Shown here piece after piece: positions 1 through 11,173 of a DNA stretch of 64,000 nt. This stretch comes from Sacculina carcini (taxonomy: Eukaryota > Arthropoda > Thecostraca > Sacculinidae). Positions within the stretch are counted from its first letter, which is position 1. Each line of letters opens with the position of its first letter. Location of the stretch: the NCBI GenBank assembly GCA_916048095.2, contig OU696577.1:1356001-1420000 (forward strand), written 5' to 3'. The notes below the pieces were generated by a model. That model searched no databases. It saw only the letters and a program-made list of their open reading frames with translations, and was not told where the DNA came from. The translations under genes and the position numbers were made by a program.

Positions 1-352
1 ACATTGTACTGAACCCGCCCCCCCGAATCACGGGATATCAAACTTACTCATTTGGTAGACCTCCTTAACTGTGGAGAGGAAATTGTACGATGAACGATAC
101 GTTGATAAGTTTCTCGATATGAATACACACGCATGGAAATACACTTGAGTAATATGTGTGCTGTACACGCGATTGTGTATCAGCGCTGTTATAAGGGGTA
201 CATGTGTGTAAGTGTATGTATGTAAATGTAATGTCAAATCGAGATGCTACAAGAAAAATATTCATGATATTGCAGTGTTGGTATGATCTGAAGCAGAATA
301 TTTGAACGTTTTTGAACGGAACATTTTTCCTATAAGATTATATTGGCGCAAC
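1..352. other. no gene recognised
   Basis: AT-rich sequence ahead of the first repeat. The open frames here are short, overlap each other and resemble nothing I know. I see no RNA gene or repeat structure. Confidence 0.5.
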
Positions 353-740
353 TACCGTGAAACCTCTATTTTAACGGCATGTCGTTCTATCTTTCAAACC
401 TTCCGTCGTAGTGCCGTTCAACTAGAGGTGTCGTTCAATTAGAGGGTGCCTCTCTATTGTTTGACTAGCTGGTCAGGATTTTGAGAAAATACGGTGTATT
501 TTTGGATGAAAAGACAGGTAACCGATGTATATATATTTAACAAAATAGGCGTAAAATGATAATAAAAAATTAACTAATGAATATCAGTGAGTCAAAGCTA
601 TTGCGAAAAGAGAAGAATTCGCCAAAGTGACGTTTAATTCGAGGTGCCATTCTATTAGAGGGTGCCGTTCTTTTTTAAAATTGCTCTCCCAAAGTGCCGT
701 TGTATTGGAGGTGTCGATCAAATAGAGGCTTTACGGTATA
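353..740. mobile_element. MITE with TACCGT termini
   Basis: The left end reads TACCGTGAAACCTCTATTT and the right end reads AAATAGAGGCTTTACGGTA, an imperfect terminal inverted repeat bounded by TA. The inside is made of degenerate 'gccgttcTATTAGAGGTG' modules, with no coding capacity. TA-bounded short elements are typical of Tc1/mariner-type MITEs; that class is an inference. Confidence 0.6.
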
Positions 741-778
741 TACTGTTCTCAATAATTGAAGAGGATTCGTTGTGAATA

Positions 779-1420
779 TACCGTAAACCTTCTATTTGAG
801 TGTCATGCCGTTCTATTTTTATAACGTCCACCCGTAGTGCCGTTTAATTGGAGGTGTTGTTAAATTAGAGATTGCCGCTCTATTTTTCGACTAGCTGCTC
901 AGAATATTGAGAAATAAGGTATATTTTATTGATGAAAAGAGACCAAGGTAACTAATGCAAATATATTTAACCAAATACACACAAACACGGGGTGACTACC
1001 GATATGTTATCACAAAATAACTCATCAAAATCAAATTACACGTCCAGTGGCGGATCCAGGGTGCAATTTGGGGGGGGGGGAGCTGAATGATTGGGGGGGG
1101 GGGGGGGTCGAAAATGTTTTCAATGGTATATACACACATTTACAAACGCATTATGCGCGAATATGCTTTGCACTAATGCTTATATCAACAAACTACAAAT
1201 ATATAATTTTCCTTGACTACTTTTAGCGAACCTCTTAGTTATGAGGAGTTTATGGAAGCAATTTGGGGGGACGGCTTCAGCCCCCGAGCCCCCCTCTCGA
1301 TCGGCCAGTGGCCCATTTAATTAGATTCGACGTTCAATTAATGTTGCTGTCCTATTTTTGAATTATTCCCTCATTTTACCGTTCAGATAGAGGTGTCGTT
1401 CACACAGAGGTTTTACGGTA
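779..1420. mobile_element. second TACCGT MITE, interrupted
   Basis: Same family as the element at 353-740. It starts TACCGTAAACCTTCTATTT and ends with an AGAGGTTTTACGGTA end. Its middle (about 960-1320) is replaced by sequence that begins RU1 and contains a nested 'cagtggcgg' MITE. The right half is repeated in every RU1 copy (ends at 9548, 46860 and 54767). Confidence 0.55.
1045..1310. mobile_element. 'cagtggcgg' MITE with G-runs (RU1-A)
   Basis: It begins CAGTGGCGGATCCAGGG and ends in a degenerate complement (CTCTCGATCGGCCAGTG). Long G-runs follow the left end (1069-1080 and 1093-1107) and a C-rich stretch precedes the right end. The ends resemble the hAT MITE at 21261-21539, but I could not find an 8-bp target duplication here. 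Copies sit at about 9179-9440 and 54394-54652. Confidence 0.5.
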
Positions 1421-1595
1421 AATGAACTAGCATGAGTAACAATGATATAAGGGTGAACCGAGAATGTATAGAATACATGAATGGTGTTATCAAAATTGGT
1501 GTATAGGTTTGTGTTTTGTTTGTTTGCAAGTTTGCCAGACTGTTTGGTTTGTTTAAAACTAGCTGTATTGTTACTGTATCAGCGACAACAAGCAA

Positions 1596-1633
1596 TCATT
1601 CAGAATCTTGGATTTGACCAAGTAGACTGTCAC
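1596..1633 (-). CDS. candidate terminal exon e5, RU1-A
   Basis: On the minus strand a strong acceptor (pyrimidine-rich, ending ctctttcccag) precedes 38 nt. Read in phase 1 after a G these give GDSLLGQIQDSE and a TGA stop. Phase 1 is the phase of all the other candidate exons. The sequence is the same in all four RU1 copies. An alternative reading in phase 0 stays open to a TAA at 1571. No product is recognised. Confidence 0.35.
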
Positions 1634-2122
1634 CTGGGAAAGAGCTAGGTAAAATCGATAGTCCACGCACACAATAAACGTGAAACTCAACATAGCAAAA
1701 AACTGTGAGTGCAGCCAATGAGTGGGAAATTCATCTAGTGGAGGTTGAGCTAAAATCCTCGTGGCACACATCCGGCGTTGATGGGACGACGACAAAAACA
1801 CTAAACCGCCACTTACAACTTATAATTCTACATAATTCTAAAAAAGCAACTAATAGAGGGGCTGTTGGACAACACAACTGATTTGTCATGGTACTGGTTG
1901 TAAGCTGTAGGCGATGTAGTCGTGTTGGTTTCAAGCTGTGTATGTGGGTGTAGTGCATTTAGGGTGGCGTGCGGTGCGCTGGTGACAATGGTGTGAGTAG
2001 TTCTGTAGAAAATTACAAAAGTTGCAATTCAAGTGAGGCTTATCTTGGTTCAGGTAATTTTCGTGTTGATCGATAGGTAATGTGAAGATTTCACACAAAT
2101 TTACATAGTTAGGCATAGTTAC

Positions 2123-2143
2123 CAGCTTTTAATGCCTGTATGT
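2123..2143 (-). CDS. candidate 21-nt micro-exon e4, RU1-A
   Basis: Minus-strand acceptor ttctttccattcag and donor CTG|gtaact enclose 21 nt, phase 1-1, encoding D-I-Q-A-L-K-A. The equivalents encode GKQGIEA (copies B and C) and VEQAAEA (copy D). The flanking intron is nearly identical between copies, so the exon varies much more than its introns. Function unknown. Confidence 0.5.
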
Positions 2144-2472
2144 CTGAATGGAAAGAAATCAACCGGCAATTTGAAACATCGGTCAAAGGTTTTCATCACT
2201 ATGAAACACTGTTTACGGACTTATATCGTGAATTTCGTTTTTTCTCCCCCGTTTGTTACATATTGTTGTATTGTTGTATGTGCTAAATTTCACTTGTCTA
2301 TAAGTTTTCCGACGACATGCATTGACAAGAATTCCTGCTGTATTTTGGTGACTGCGGATCAATACTCTGGTCTCCCGCTCAACTCGTGCATGGTGCATGG
2401 TGAGACCATGTGTCTTCCAGGTCAGTTTTTTGCAGTTTTTTTGTTTGAACCTCGTCGGTACCCGCCACGGGG

Positions 2473-2960
2473 ATGGCTCGCCAAGTGACAAGAGCCATGT
2501 CGCGTCTTCGACCTGTGCCAAATTCATGGCACCAACGATACGACCGAGACAGGACGTTCGTATCTCCGTCGATGTATTCTGCGACACATGTTTTTGTCCG
2601 AGTAGACGCGCACACACCACTCTTGACACCGCCATATCAAGGGCCGTACGCAGTGGTGAGTCGAGGAGACAAGGCGTACGTCATCGACCGCGGTGGTCGT
2701 AGGGACACAGTGGTGGTTGATCGCTGAAGCCAGCCTTTCTGGAGAGCGGTGATTCCACGCCCTCGCTACCATCCGACCCAGCAGCACCTCGTTCAGCTCG
2801 GCCGAGTCCGGCGACTTAACAGCCTGCTCCGTCCCGCAGTACATCGCCCACACCGTCAGCTCATCGTCCGCGGGTCTGGTCGCGCCGGAGCCGACCAGTG
2901 AGACTGACGGTGTGCTTTCACTAATCGGTGCTCCGAACCTGGAGGGGAGCTGTGGGCAAA
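2473..2960 (+). pseudogene. Gypsy integrase C-terminus fragment (RU1-A)
   Basis: The translation carries THVFVRVDA, then a GPY/F-type module (PPYQGPYAVVSRGDKAY) and TVVVDR. This is the C-terminal part of a Ty3/Gypsy integrase. A lost base after VVVDR puts a stop at about 2727; copy C keeps the frame. Further on, a purine-rich 'ggaggggagc' before TGTGGGC could be a polypurine tract and LTR start, but no matching 5' LTR is seen. A dead fossil shared by all RU1 copies. Confidence 0.75.
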
Positions 2961-3007
2961 GCCTACATCTTCATCTATGCTATAAAATTTACATACAGAA
3001 CACTCAC

Positions 3008-3055
3008 CCATCGTGGCGTACTTCATACATTCACACAAATGTTTTAGCAATCTCA
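3008..3055 (-). CDS. candidate 48-nt exon e3, RU1-A
   Basis: Minus-strand acceptor gcatttagccag and strong donor ATGG|gtgagtg enclose 48 nt. In phase 1 the reading is open: (V)RLLKHLCECMKYATM, with two cysteines. The same interval is open in B, C (VILLKH...) and D. The acceptor tract is mediocre, so this is less certain than e4. Confidence 0.35.
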
Positions 3056-4104
3056 CTGGCTAAATGCACCAGTTGTGACTTGTCTTTGTTTTGCAAGTTT
3101 CCTACAGTCGTTTGAAGCAAGGCTCGGCAAGTTAGAATCCAGACACAATCTCAAACCAAAGCAGTGTCACCTGGCAGCTAAAGTATAAGCCAGCGTTTTG
3201 GCACAACGTCTATGTTCGGTACTCTCTTACATATGATCAGTCGTTATTTCGTCGAATCCCTTCAATCCTTTCCATGCTGAAACCCTGGTTCGTCAATAAT
3301 ACCGATTACATTTGCGTTTTTTCTCCATCTTCTTTTGTGTGTCCATATCTATAGGCATGTTAGGCAGTTATTAATGATTATAAATTGATGGATGGTTTAG
3401 TTTAGGGGAAGACGATATAAATATCCAACAACAATAGGATCAAGCGACGAGCCGGTGGTCAAACTTCAAAGTTGGCATCTGGGTTCGTAGTCCCTGTAGA
3501 TTTATATCGATATTCATTTTCCATAATCCCGTCAATCCCGTTCACATCAACTTCAACCCACCTAGGCTCGGTCATTCAATTTTTACCTGTCTCTTGCAAG
3601 ACAAATACCTGATTCAAACGTTGCCTTCAATCTGTCACATTCCGTTACATAAAATTTCTCACACGAATTTCAATTTGCTTTATCCGACGTCGATGTCTCT
3701 CTAGGCACTTTATCTTTAAATAGCTCTTCGACTCATAGGATAAGCTGAAATCTATTTTCCAGCTCGTTTCATTATGATTTCTTTACCTCCCACCTTCCAC
3801 TAGAAGCCATCTGCAAGCTTTAGACCACCACTAAACTTTAGACCACATCTGCAAACTTTAGACTGCCTGTCTGTGAGTCAAATGTGACGAGCCACTGGTC
3901 TGGAGCAAATACCGAGTTTCAATGCACGAAAATCAATGATATCGTTTTGTTGTCGTTTAATATTGAAGCACTCATCGTTTTTCCAATATTGAGGAAAAAG
4001 ATCTGAATAATGTATAGATATAAATAAAGGTATACGTATTCAAGATTTTTTCTACATGATACAAACATGTACTTATGCGATGCACCTATACGAAGTCCAC
4101 TCAC

Positions 4105-4116
4105 CTCCTTGAACAT
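4105..4116 (-). CDS. candidate 12-nt micro-exon e2, RU1-A
   Basis: Minus-strand acceptor tttctctactatag and donor GGAG|gtgagtgg flank 12 nt encoding DVQG in phase 1-1. Copy B is identical, copy D gives DFQG, and in copy C the interval is deleted. So short an exon is weak alone; the support is its phase agreement with its neighbours. Confidence 0.3.
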
Positions 4117-4565
4117 CTATAGTAGAGAAACAACACAAATATAACGTATAATACTGGAATGTGTTCGAGACACATCGTACCTTGAACAAATAACGAGATA
4201 GATTCTCGTCACATCAGAATATACATAATTTAGCTACAGACTGAGGTTATTCACTGTTCTACAGAATAAATCATTAGATTGTGCATATTAGCATACTTGT
4301 ATATAATATTTGCAAATTACATAAAATCTGTGTGAAATATGTCATAATAACGTGCGCATATAAAATGTAGCACGCTTTGTTGACAAAGAATGTTGATTGT
4401 TCTTGGAGCACCTCTGAATGCTCATAAATACCGACAAAAAGGACATGCAAGCAATGATCATTTATAATAATCACGTAGGTAACATATCTAGCTGGTAGAA
4501 AAAATAAGAAGCAATTAGTAAGAGAGCAAATAATATATTATTATAGAAAAGTAGTATATACTCAC

Positions 4566-4577
4566 CAGCCTTAATGA
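4566..4577 (-). CDS. candidate 12-nt micro-exon e1, RU1-A
   Basis: Minus-strand acceptor tttctataatattccatag and strong donor GCTG|gtgagtat enclose 12 nt encoding VIKA in phase 1-1. Copies B and D are identical; copy C gives GINA with the splice sites unchanged. Confidence 0.35.
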
Positions 4578-4798
4578 CTATGGAATATTATAGAAACACA
4601 CAATATTTGAAATTGTAGTTCAAGCTGATTCTCTCAATATTGGAAAATAAATACAAACTGAAATCACTAGTAATATAAATCAACGGAATAAATCATGTTA
4701 AATGTCGACCCGAGAAGTAGTTTAGTACAAAAATGACAATGGGTAAGAGAAGAAATCGTTGAACACTTGGATCCCGTAGAGAATAGACCATCAAAATG

Positions 4799-5212
4799 AG
4801 CATGCATTGCATAAGTGGGGATTATCATTGTGTATTGCTACGAAAAACTGAATACATTTCAAAATATGATTGTGTTCATCGATCATTTTTAGTACTAAAA
4901 GTGTCAAATTGCAATACAAAGGACAATTCATACCTTTTCCCGCAGTTTTCAAGTCTGTGTTTTAAAAGAGGATAAAATAAATAAAACTGTTCTTAAATAT
5001 CATTAATCTATTACACCATGGGGAAAATTGGAAAATTTCACTCAAAAACCAAAAGTTAGACCATGTCGATGCCCTGTCGGCCATTTGGGTATTATGACAA
5101 CATAAGTATAACTATATACCTCGAAATTCTAATAAATATTTATGTACTAATATATACGTTATATATTTACAAATTATTGAATAATTTTGATATTTCAGAG
5201 TAATATCGTAGT
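4799..5212. repeat. 0.4 kb module left of the composite LINE (A)
   Basis: The stretch from 'cattgcataagtggggatt' to 'cagagtaatatcgta' recurs in diverged form on the other side of the LINE composite (from about 8846 in A; 17805-18226 in B). It contains a conserved open stretch reading LLRKTEYIS...HRSF, which looks incidental. These are direct repeats flanking the LINE, not recognisable LTRs. Confidence 0.6.
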
Positions 5213-5430
5213 CAGGGCCGGATTTAGAGGAGGGGGGCAAAGAGGGCACCTGTCCAGAGGCCTCCAAATTCTAAGGAGCCTCAAAATAGTACCCAGGCTG
5301 AACTTATTTCAGTAAATATATATGGAATAGAAGTTTTTCACTCAGAAATAAAACAAAATTATGGATATTTATGATTTATCTTTCTTCATCACGGAAAACT
5401 ACAGTAAAACCAAATAGTGCCTTTGACATA
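5213..5430. mobile_element. hAT-like 5' end (truncated)
   Basis: The sequence beginning CAGGGCCGGATTTAGAGG resembles the terminal inverted repeat of a hAT-type element. It starts exactly where the flanking 0.4 kb module stops. No matching right end is found before the LINE. Copies begin at about 14301 and 49535, and an extra one sits at about 13322. Confidence 0.35.
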
Positions 5431-5496
5431 TTGATCACCAAATTGACCCATGCTTTCCATGCGACCCATGCTGGTTTGCTTCTTGCAGTCTCCATA

Positions 5497-6190
5497 TTAA
5501 CACTTCCAAATTCGAATTCTTCATTCTCCATCCTCCTCGCTTAACAGATCCGTTGCTTCCCCTGCCTCTATCTAAAAGTGTACGTGATCTCGGAGTCATT
5601 CTGGATTCGTCACTTTCTTTTTCTGCAAATATTTCTACTGTTGCTCGCACTTGTCATCTCATTCTACGTTCGCTATATCTTATTCGCCCTTTTCTCGACC
5701 GTCCCTCAGCTATTATACTGTTTCATTGTTTCATCTTTTTCAAGAATCAACTACTGCAATTCTTTATATTTCCATGTACCTCGCTCCTCTCTGAAAATCC
5801 TACAACATGTCATTAATAAATCTTGTCGTTTCGTGTTTTCTCCTTCCCAATTTCGTCATACGTCACCCTATCTCTACAAACTTCGATGGCTTCCGATCAT
5901 CCCTCGCATCCACTTTTATATATGCTGTCGTTTGTAAAAGCTTTTGCATGACCCCCGACAAGCTACGTACCTCTCGAAGTTTCTTACACTCTCTAATAAC
6001 TTTCTTTCCCGTCATCCACTTCCTTTATCCAGTCCATGAGCCCTCAATGAATCTACCTGGTCTAGTAAATCCTTCCCTTTCTATGCTATTTTCCTAGTTC
6101 ATTGCTGTGCAAAATTCTCTCCGCCAGCGCACTATTGTGTCTTCCTCACACTGTTCTGAATTGTCTCCTGTCACCGCTTCTTCCTGACAA
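5497..6190 (+). pseudogene. LINE X: reverse-transcriptase C-terminus (A)
   Basis: Across two frames it reads NTSKFEFFILHPPR, then VRDLGVILDSSLSF, then SRINYCNSLYFHVP, then LRWLPIIPRIHFYI. This order is diagnostic of the C-terminal part of CR1/L2-type reverse transcriptases. The catalytic domain is absent and frameshifts break the frame. It differs strongly from the equivalent part of LINE Y just downstream, so it comes from another family. Confidence 0.8.
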
Positions 6191-6217
6191 CCCAAGTCTG
6201 ACTCTTCTCTTCCTAAA

Positions 6218-8790
6218 ATGCGTGTTACTGACTCTACAGCTATTGCTCAATCTTGTCATTCCTCACATCTGGTTTCCCTCGTATCCAACAATTATGCTAT
6301 TCCCAATCTCACCCAATCTGCTCATATATCTCCCTTAGCCATCACTAATTGTATTTCCTCCTTGGTTGGTCTGCTCAATATTCGGTCTGTACGTAATAAA
6401 ACTAATTTTATTTCTAATGTCATTCTCTATCACAATTTCTCACTCTTTTTTCTCACCGAGACCTGGCTTTTTGACAGCGACGTTTCATCGTTTTCCGCCC
6501 AATTTCCACTTTTATTTAACTTCTTGCATGTGTCTCGCGATCTCGCATCTTCTCGAAAATCTTGCGGTGGTGGTGTTGGTGCTGTTTATCACTGTTCTTT
6601 CTATTGTGATTGTGTTGTTATATCGACACGATATAATCGATTGTTATATCACACTGGCACATCCTCAGTATTTCTATCTGAATTTGATACACTGCTATCT
6701 TTCTTCTCTGATACTTTCTCCCATAATTTTATTGTTCTAGGTGATATTTATTTCTGGATTGACTCACCATCTCATGCGCATGTTTTTGAATTTCTAACTC
6801 TGCTCAATTCTTGGGATCTTTCCGTTATGAACCGCGGTGCTACTCACCTATCCGATCATGCGCATGTTTTTGAATTTCTAACTCTGCTCAATTCTTGGGA
6901 TCTTTCCATTATGAACCGCGGTGCTACTCACCTATCCGGTCATACCTTCGACCTTGTGATCTGTACGCACTCCTCCAGACTGTTTCTCCTCGATACATTC
7001 ACTTTCCCCCCTGATTCTCTCATATCTGATCACAGCCTCATCACATTTTGTCTTTCTCTTCCTTGACCTTCTAAACCTTCTTCCGCATCACTGATGCTTC
7101 GTGATTACAAAAAAAAATTACCCTTTATTCTTTTGTCTTTTGGTTACCTCTATTATGAATCCCTCAAGCTATTTGTTCCTCCCACCACTCCTCCTCCACA
7201 AGTTTATAGCCGACTCTTTCTCCCTGATCAATGATCAGATCTTCCATTTGCGCTTACATCACTTTCGCTCTAGATCTCTTCCTCCTCCCTGGTGGTCGTC
7301 CGATCTATCCCGCTTGCGTTCAGAATGCAGAGCCCGTGAGCGTTCTTGGCGGCGCTTTCGCTGTTCTTCATCATGATTCTCTTTCTGTAGTGCCCGCAAA
7401 TCTTTTTTCTCTGTGGTTGCTTTGTCAAAATCTAATTTATATCGTTCACAACTACGCCAACTCCAATCGTCTCGCTCTCGATGGATGACTCTGAAATCTT
7501 TTTCTGGTCGCTCTTTTAAGTCATCTTCCTCAATATCTGCCAGTGAATTCGTCTCATTTTTCTCTTGTAAAATTTCATCCTTGCAAACCAAATTACCCAC
7601 TAGCACTTTTCCTCTCCAATTTCCTCCTTGCCTTAGACCTGTTTCCTCTTTTTCCTCGATATCTCCGTCTACCACAGCACATTTTCTTATCAAACTTCAG
7701 AGGTCTAGATGTCCCACTGACCCCATACAATTTTCTGCTCTCTCTGATGCTCTTATACTCCTTACTCCACTTTTCACATATATGGTTAACTCTTATTTCC
7801 TTCACGGTTCATTCTTAGCTTCCAAACATGCCACTATACTGCCAATTCTCAAAAAATCAAATCTTGATCCCACTCTTCCATGCAACTATCGTCCAATTTC
7901 TATTCTATCTCTGTCCTCCAAGCTTCAAGAATCTGCCATCCTTGTTCAATTACGGCCTATCATCTTGCCTGTTCTCGATCCTTGCCAATCTGGTTTTGTA
8001 TCCCAGCACTCTACCGATACACTTCTTCTCTGCCTCGCCTATGATCTATTCTCTAATTTTTCATTTGGAAATTCCGTGCTTCTGATTTCCTTAGATTTTT
8101 CTGCTGCCTTCGATCTAGTCGACCACGAAATCTTATGCTGCGATCTTGCTCGTCTAGGCATCACATCTACTGCACTTTCTCCCCTCAACTCTTATCTAAA
8201 CGATCGTTCCTATGCTGTTCGCAGTAATGCGGCTTTATCGTGCGACTTCCCTCTCACTTCTTGGGTTCCACAAGGCTCACTTCTTGGTCCTTTACTTTTC
8301 AACTTATACGTATCATCCCTTTGACCTATTCTCTGCAGGTATCCAGTTTCATTTCACGTATACGCTGACGACATCCAAATTTATTTTCCTCTTTCTCCTC
8401 ATTCTTCAAATTTGGTCTCTATGCTGCTCACCCAGATTTCTTCTTGGGCTGCTTCACGTAAACTTGTTCTCAACCCTGACAAAACAGAATATGTAGTCTT
8501 TCACCCTCCTCGAATTTCTCCTCACTCTATCAACCTTCCTCTAGCCAATCAAATGCGCAATTTGGGTGTCTTGTTCGATCCTAACCTTTCTTTCTCGACT
8601 CATTTTTCTCAGCTTACCCGCTCGTGCCGCTATTTACTCCGACAATTTTACCCTATTCGTTCGTCGAGCGATGTCTCATCCGCTAGTCTTCTGGTAAACT
8701 CCTATATCTTTTCTAAGATCGACTATTGCAGCTCGCTCTTCTTCCATCTTCCCTTGAAATCTATCCGCCAACTCCAAGCAGTGATATCAT
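6218..8790 (+). pseudogene. LINE Y: endonuclease plus reverse transcriptase (A)
   Basis: The endonuclease occupies 6218-7066: NIRSVRNKTNF, FLTETWLFDS, SDHSLITF. It carries an internal 81-bp tandem duplication (about 6775-6936). The reverse transcriptase follows in 7413-8324 and on to 8790: NYRPISILSLSSK, LDFSAAFDLVDH (motif A), PQGSLLGPLLFNLYVS (motif B), VYADDIQIYF (catalytic YADD), NPDKTEY. It stops abruptly after RQLQAV, losing the C-terminus. Several frameshifts and stops make it inactive. Family: CR1/L2-like non-LTR retrotransposon. Confidence 0.85.
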
Positions 8791-8872
8791 TGTGGATTAT
8801 CATTGAATCAATGAATATCAATGAATCAATTGATGAATCAATATCAAATGATATCAATGAATATCATTGTGG
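8790..8872. repeat. ATCAATGA-type minisatellite
   Basis: Degenerate short repeats of atcaatga/atcaattga follow the broken end of LINE Y directly. The same array occurs at about 17730-17812 and 52763-52845. Confidence 0.6.
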
Positions 8873-9723
8873 ATTGCTACGAAAAACTGAATACATTTCA
8901 AATTGTTATGATTGTGTTCATCGATCGTTTTTCGTACTAAAAGTGTCAAATTGTTATGCACAGGGCACTTCATACTTTTTCCCACAGTTTTCAAGCCTCT
9001 GTTTGAAAAGAGGATAGAATAAATATAACTGTTCTTATGTAGTTGTTAAAAATATCAAATACTAAAATAAATATCAAAAATATCAAAAATATCAAATAAT
9101 TAACCAAATACACACAAACACGGGGTGACTACCGATATGTTATCACAAATTAACTCATCAAAATCAAATTACACGTCCAGTGGCGGATCCAGGGTGCAAT
9201 TTGGGGGGGAGCTGAATGATTAGGGGGGGGGGGGGGCGAAAATGTTTTCAATGGTATATACACACATTTACAAACGCATTATGCGCGAATATGCTTTGCA
9301 ATAATGCTTATATCAACAAACTACACATATATAATTTTCCTTGACCACTTTTAGCGAACCTCTTAGTTATGAGGAGTTTATGGAAACAATTTGGGGGGAC
9401 GGCTTCAGCCCCCGAGCCCCCCTCTCGATCGGCCAGTGGCCCATTTAATTAGAGTCGACGTTCAATTAATGTTGCTATCCTATTTTTGAATTATTCCCTC
9501 ATTGTACCGTTCAGATAGAGGTGTCGTTCACACAGAGGTTTTACGGTAAATGAACCAGCATGAGTAACAATGATGTCAGGGTGAACCGAGAATGTATAGA
9601 ATACATGAATGGTGTCAGCAAAATTGGTGTATAGGTTTGTGTTTTGTATGTTTGCAAGTTTGCCAGACTGTTTGGTTTGTTTAAAACTAGCTGTATTGTT
9701 ACTGTATCAGCGACAACAAGCAA

Positions 9724-9761
9724 TCATTCAGAATCTTGGATTTGACCAAGTAGACTGTCAC
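9724..9761 (-). CDS. candidate terminal exon e5, RU1-B
   Basis: Same as e5 of copy A: acceptor ctctttcccag, phase-1 reading GDSLLGQIQDSE then TGA. Confidence 0.35.
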
Positions 9762-10250
9762 CTGGGAAAGAGCTAGGTAAAATCGATAGTCCACGCACAC
9801 AATAAACGTGAAACTCAACATAGCACAAAAGTGTGAGTGCAACCAAAGAGTGGGGAATTCATCTAGTGGAGGTTGAGCTAAAATCCTCGTGGCACACATC
9901 CGGCGTTGATGGGACGACGACCAAAACACTATACCGCCACTTACAACTTATAATTCTACATAATTCTACAAAAGCAACTAATAGAGGGGCAATTGGACAA
10001 CACAACTGATTTGTCATGGTCCTGGTTGTAAGCTGTAGGCGATGTAGTCGTGTTGGTTTCAAGTTGTGTATGTGGGTGTAGTGCATTTAGGGTGGCGTAC
10101 GGTGCACTGGTGACAATGGTGTGAGTAGTTCTGTGGAAAATTGCAAAAGTTGCAATTCAAGTGAGGTTTATCTTGGTTCACGTAATTCACGTGTTGATCG
10201 ATAGGTAATGTGAAGATTTCACACAAATTTACATAGTTAGGCATAGTTAC

Positions 10251-10271
10251 CAGCTTCAATTCCCTGTTTGC
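10251..10271 (-). CDS. candidate 21-nt micro-exon e4, RU1-B
   Basis: Minus strand, acceptor ttcttttcattcag, donor CTG|gtaact. Phase 1-1, encoding GKQGIEA. It differs from copy A at 6 of 21 positions. Confidence 0.5.
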
Positions 10272-10590
10272 CTGAATGAAAAGAAATCAACCGGCGGTTT
10301 GAAATATCAGTCAAAGCTTTTCATCACTTTGACTGTTTACGGACCTATATCGTAAATTTCGTTCTTTCTCCCTCGTTTGTTCCATATTGTTTTATGTGCT
10401 AAATTCCCCTTGTATAAAAGTTTTCCGACGACATGCATTGACAAGAATTCCTGCTGTATTTTGGTGACTGCGGATCAATACTCTGGTCACCCGCTCAACT
10501 CGTGCATGGTGCATGGTGAGACCATGTGTCTTCCAGGTCAGTTTTTTGCAGTTTTTTTTTGTTTGAACCTCGTCGGTACCCGCCACGGGG

Positions 10591-11078
10591 ATGGCTCGCC
10601 AAGTGACAAGAGCCATGTCGCGTCTTCGACCTGTGCCAAATTCATGGCACCAACGATACGACCGAGACAGGACGTTCGTATCTCCGTCGATGTATTCTGC
10701 GACACATGTTTTTGTCCGAGTCGACGCGCACGGACCACCGTTGACACCGCCATATCAAGGGCCGTACGCAGTGGTGAGTCGAGGAGACAAGGCGTACGTC
10801 ATCGACCGCGGTGGTCGTAGGGACACAGTGGTGGTTGATCGCTGAAGCCAGCCTTTCTGGAGAGCGGTGATTCCACGCCCTCGCTACCATCCGACCCAGC
10901 AGCACCTCGTTCAGCTCGGCCGAGTCCGGCGACTTAACAGCCTGCTCCGTCCCGCAGTACATCGCCCGCACCGTCAGCTCATGGTCCGCGGGTCTGGTCG
11001 CGCCGGAGCCGACCAGTGAGACTGACGGTGTGCTTTCACTAATCGGTGCTCCGAACCTGGAGGGGAGCTGTGGGCAAA
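10591..11078 (+). pseudogene. Gypsy integrase C-terminus fragment (RU1-B)
   Basis: Same fossil as at 2473-2960, with the same frame loss after VVVDR. The GPY/F module (PPYQGPYAVVSRGDK) is intact. Confidence 0.7.
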
Positions 11079-11125
11079 GCCTACATCTTCATCTATGCTA
11101 TAAAATTTACATACAGAACACTCAC

Positions 11126-11173
11126 CCATCGTGGCGTACTTCATACATTCACACAAATGTTTTAGCAATCTCA
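11126..11173 (-). CDS. candidate 48-nt exon e3, RU1-B
   Basis: Equivalent of 3008-3055 with the same splice sites and the same open phase-1 reading. Confidence 0.35.

Larger units (their letters stand above)
967..9098. repeat. large tandem repeat unit RU1, copy A
   Basis: The sequence starting 'ttaaccaaatacacacaaac' at about 967 starts again at about 9098, so A and B lie head to tail with a period near 8.13 kb. In order the unit holds a MITE, candidate minus-strand exons e5-e1, a Gypsy integrase-tail fragment, a ~0.4 kb module, a composite LINE, and part of the 0.4 kb module again. Copies C and D at 46766-62730 are arranged the same way. Confidence 0.85.

Noticed and set aside
2940-3000. Start of an LTR after the integrase fragment (TGTGGGC after a purine tract)
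   Set aside because: No partner LTR or end is found in any RU1 copy; cannot be supported as a complete element.
3231-3276. Minus-strand 46-nt interval with strong donor gtaagag and an open phase-1 reading (WKGLKGFDEITTD)
   Set aside because: 46 is not a multiple of three and its use would put e3 out of frame into a stop.
4400-4464. Minus-strand start MIIACMSFLSVFMSIQ resembling a signal peptide in RU1 (possible first exon)
   Set aside because: No convincing donor follows, the best candidate (gtgctc) is lost in copy C, and exon e1 would lie upstream of it. Not used in the gene model.
4799-9040. 0.4 kb modules as LTRs of a retroelement enclosing the LINE
   Set aside because: No TG...CA ends, primer site, purine tract or target duplication; the enclosed coding part is non-LTR type.
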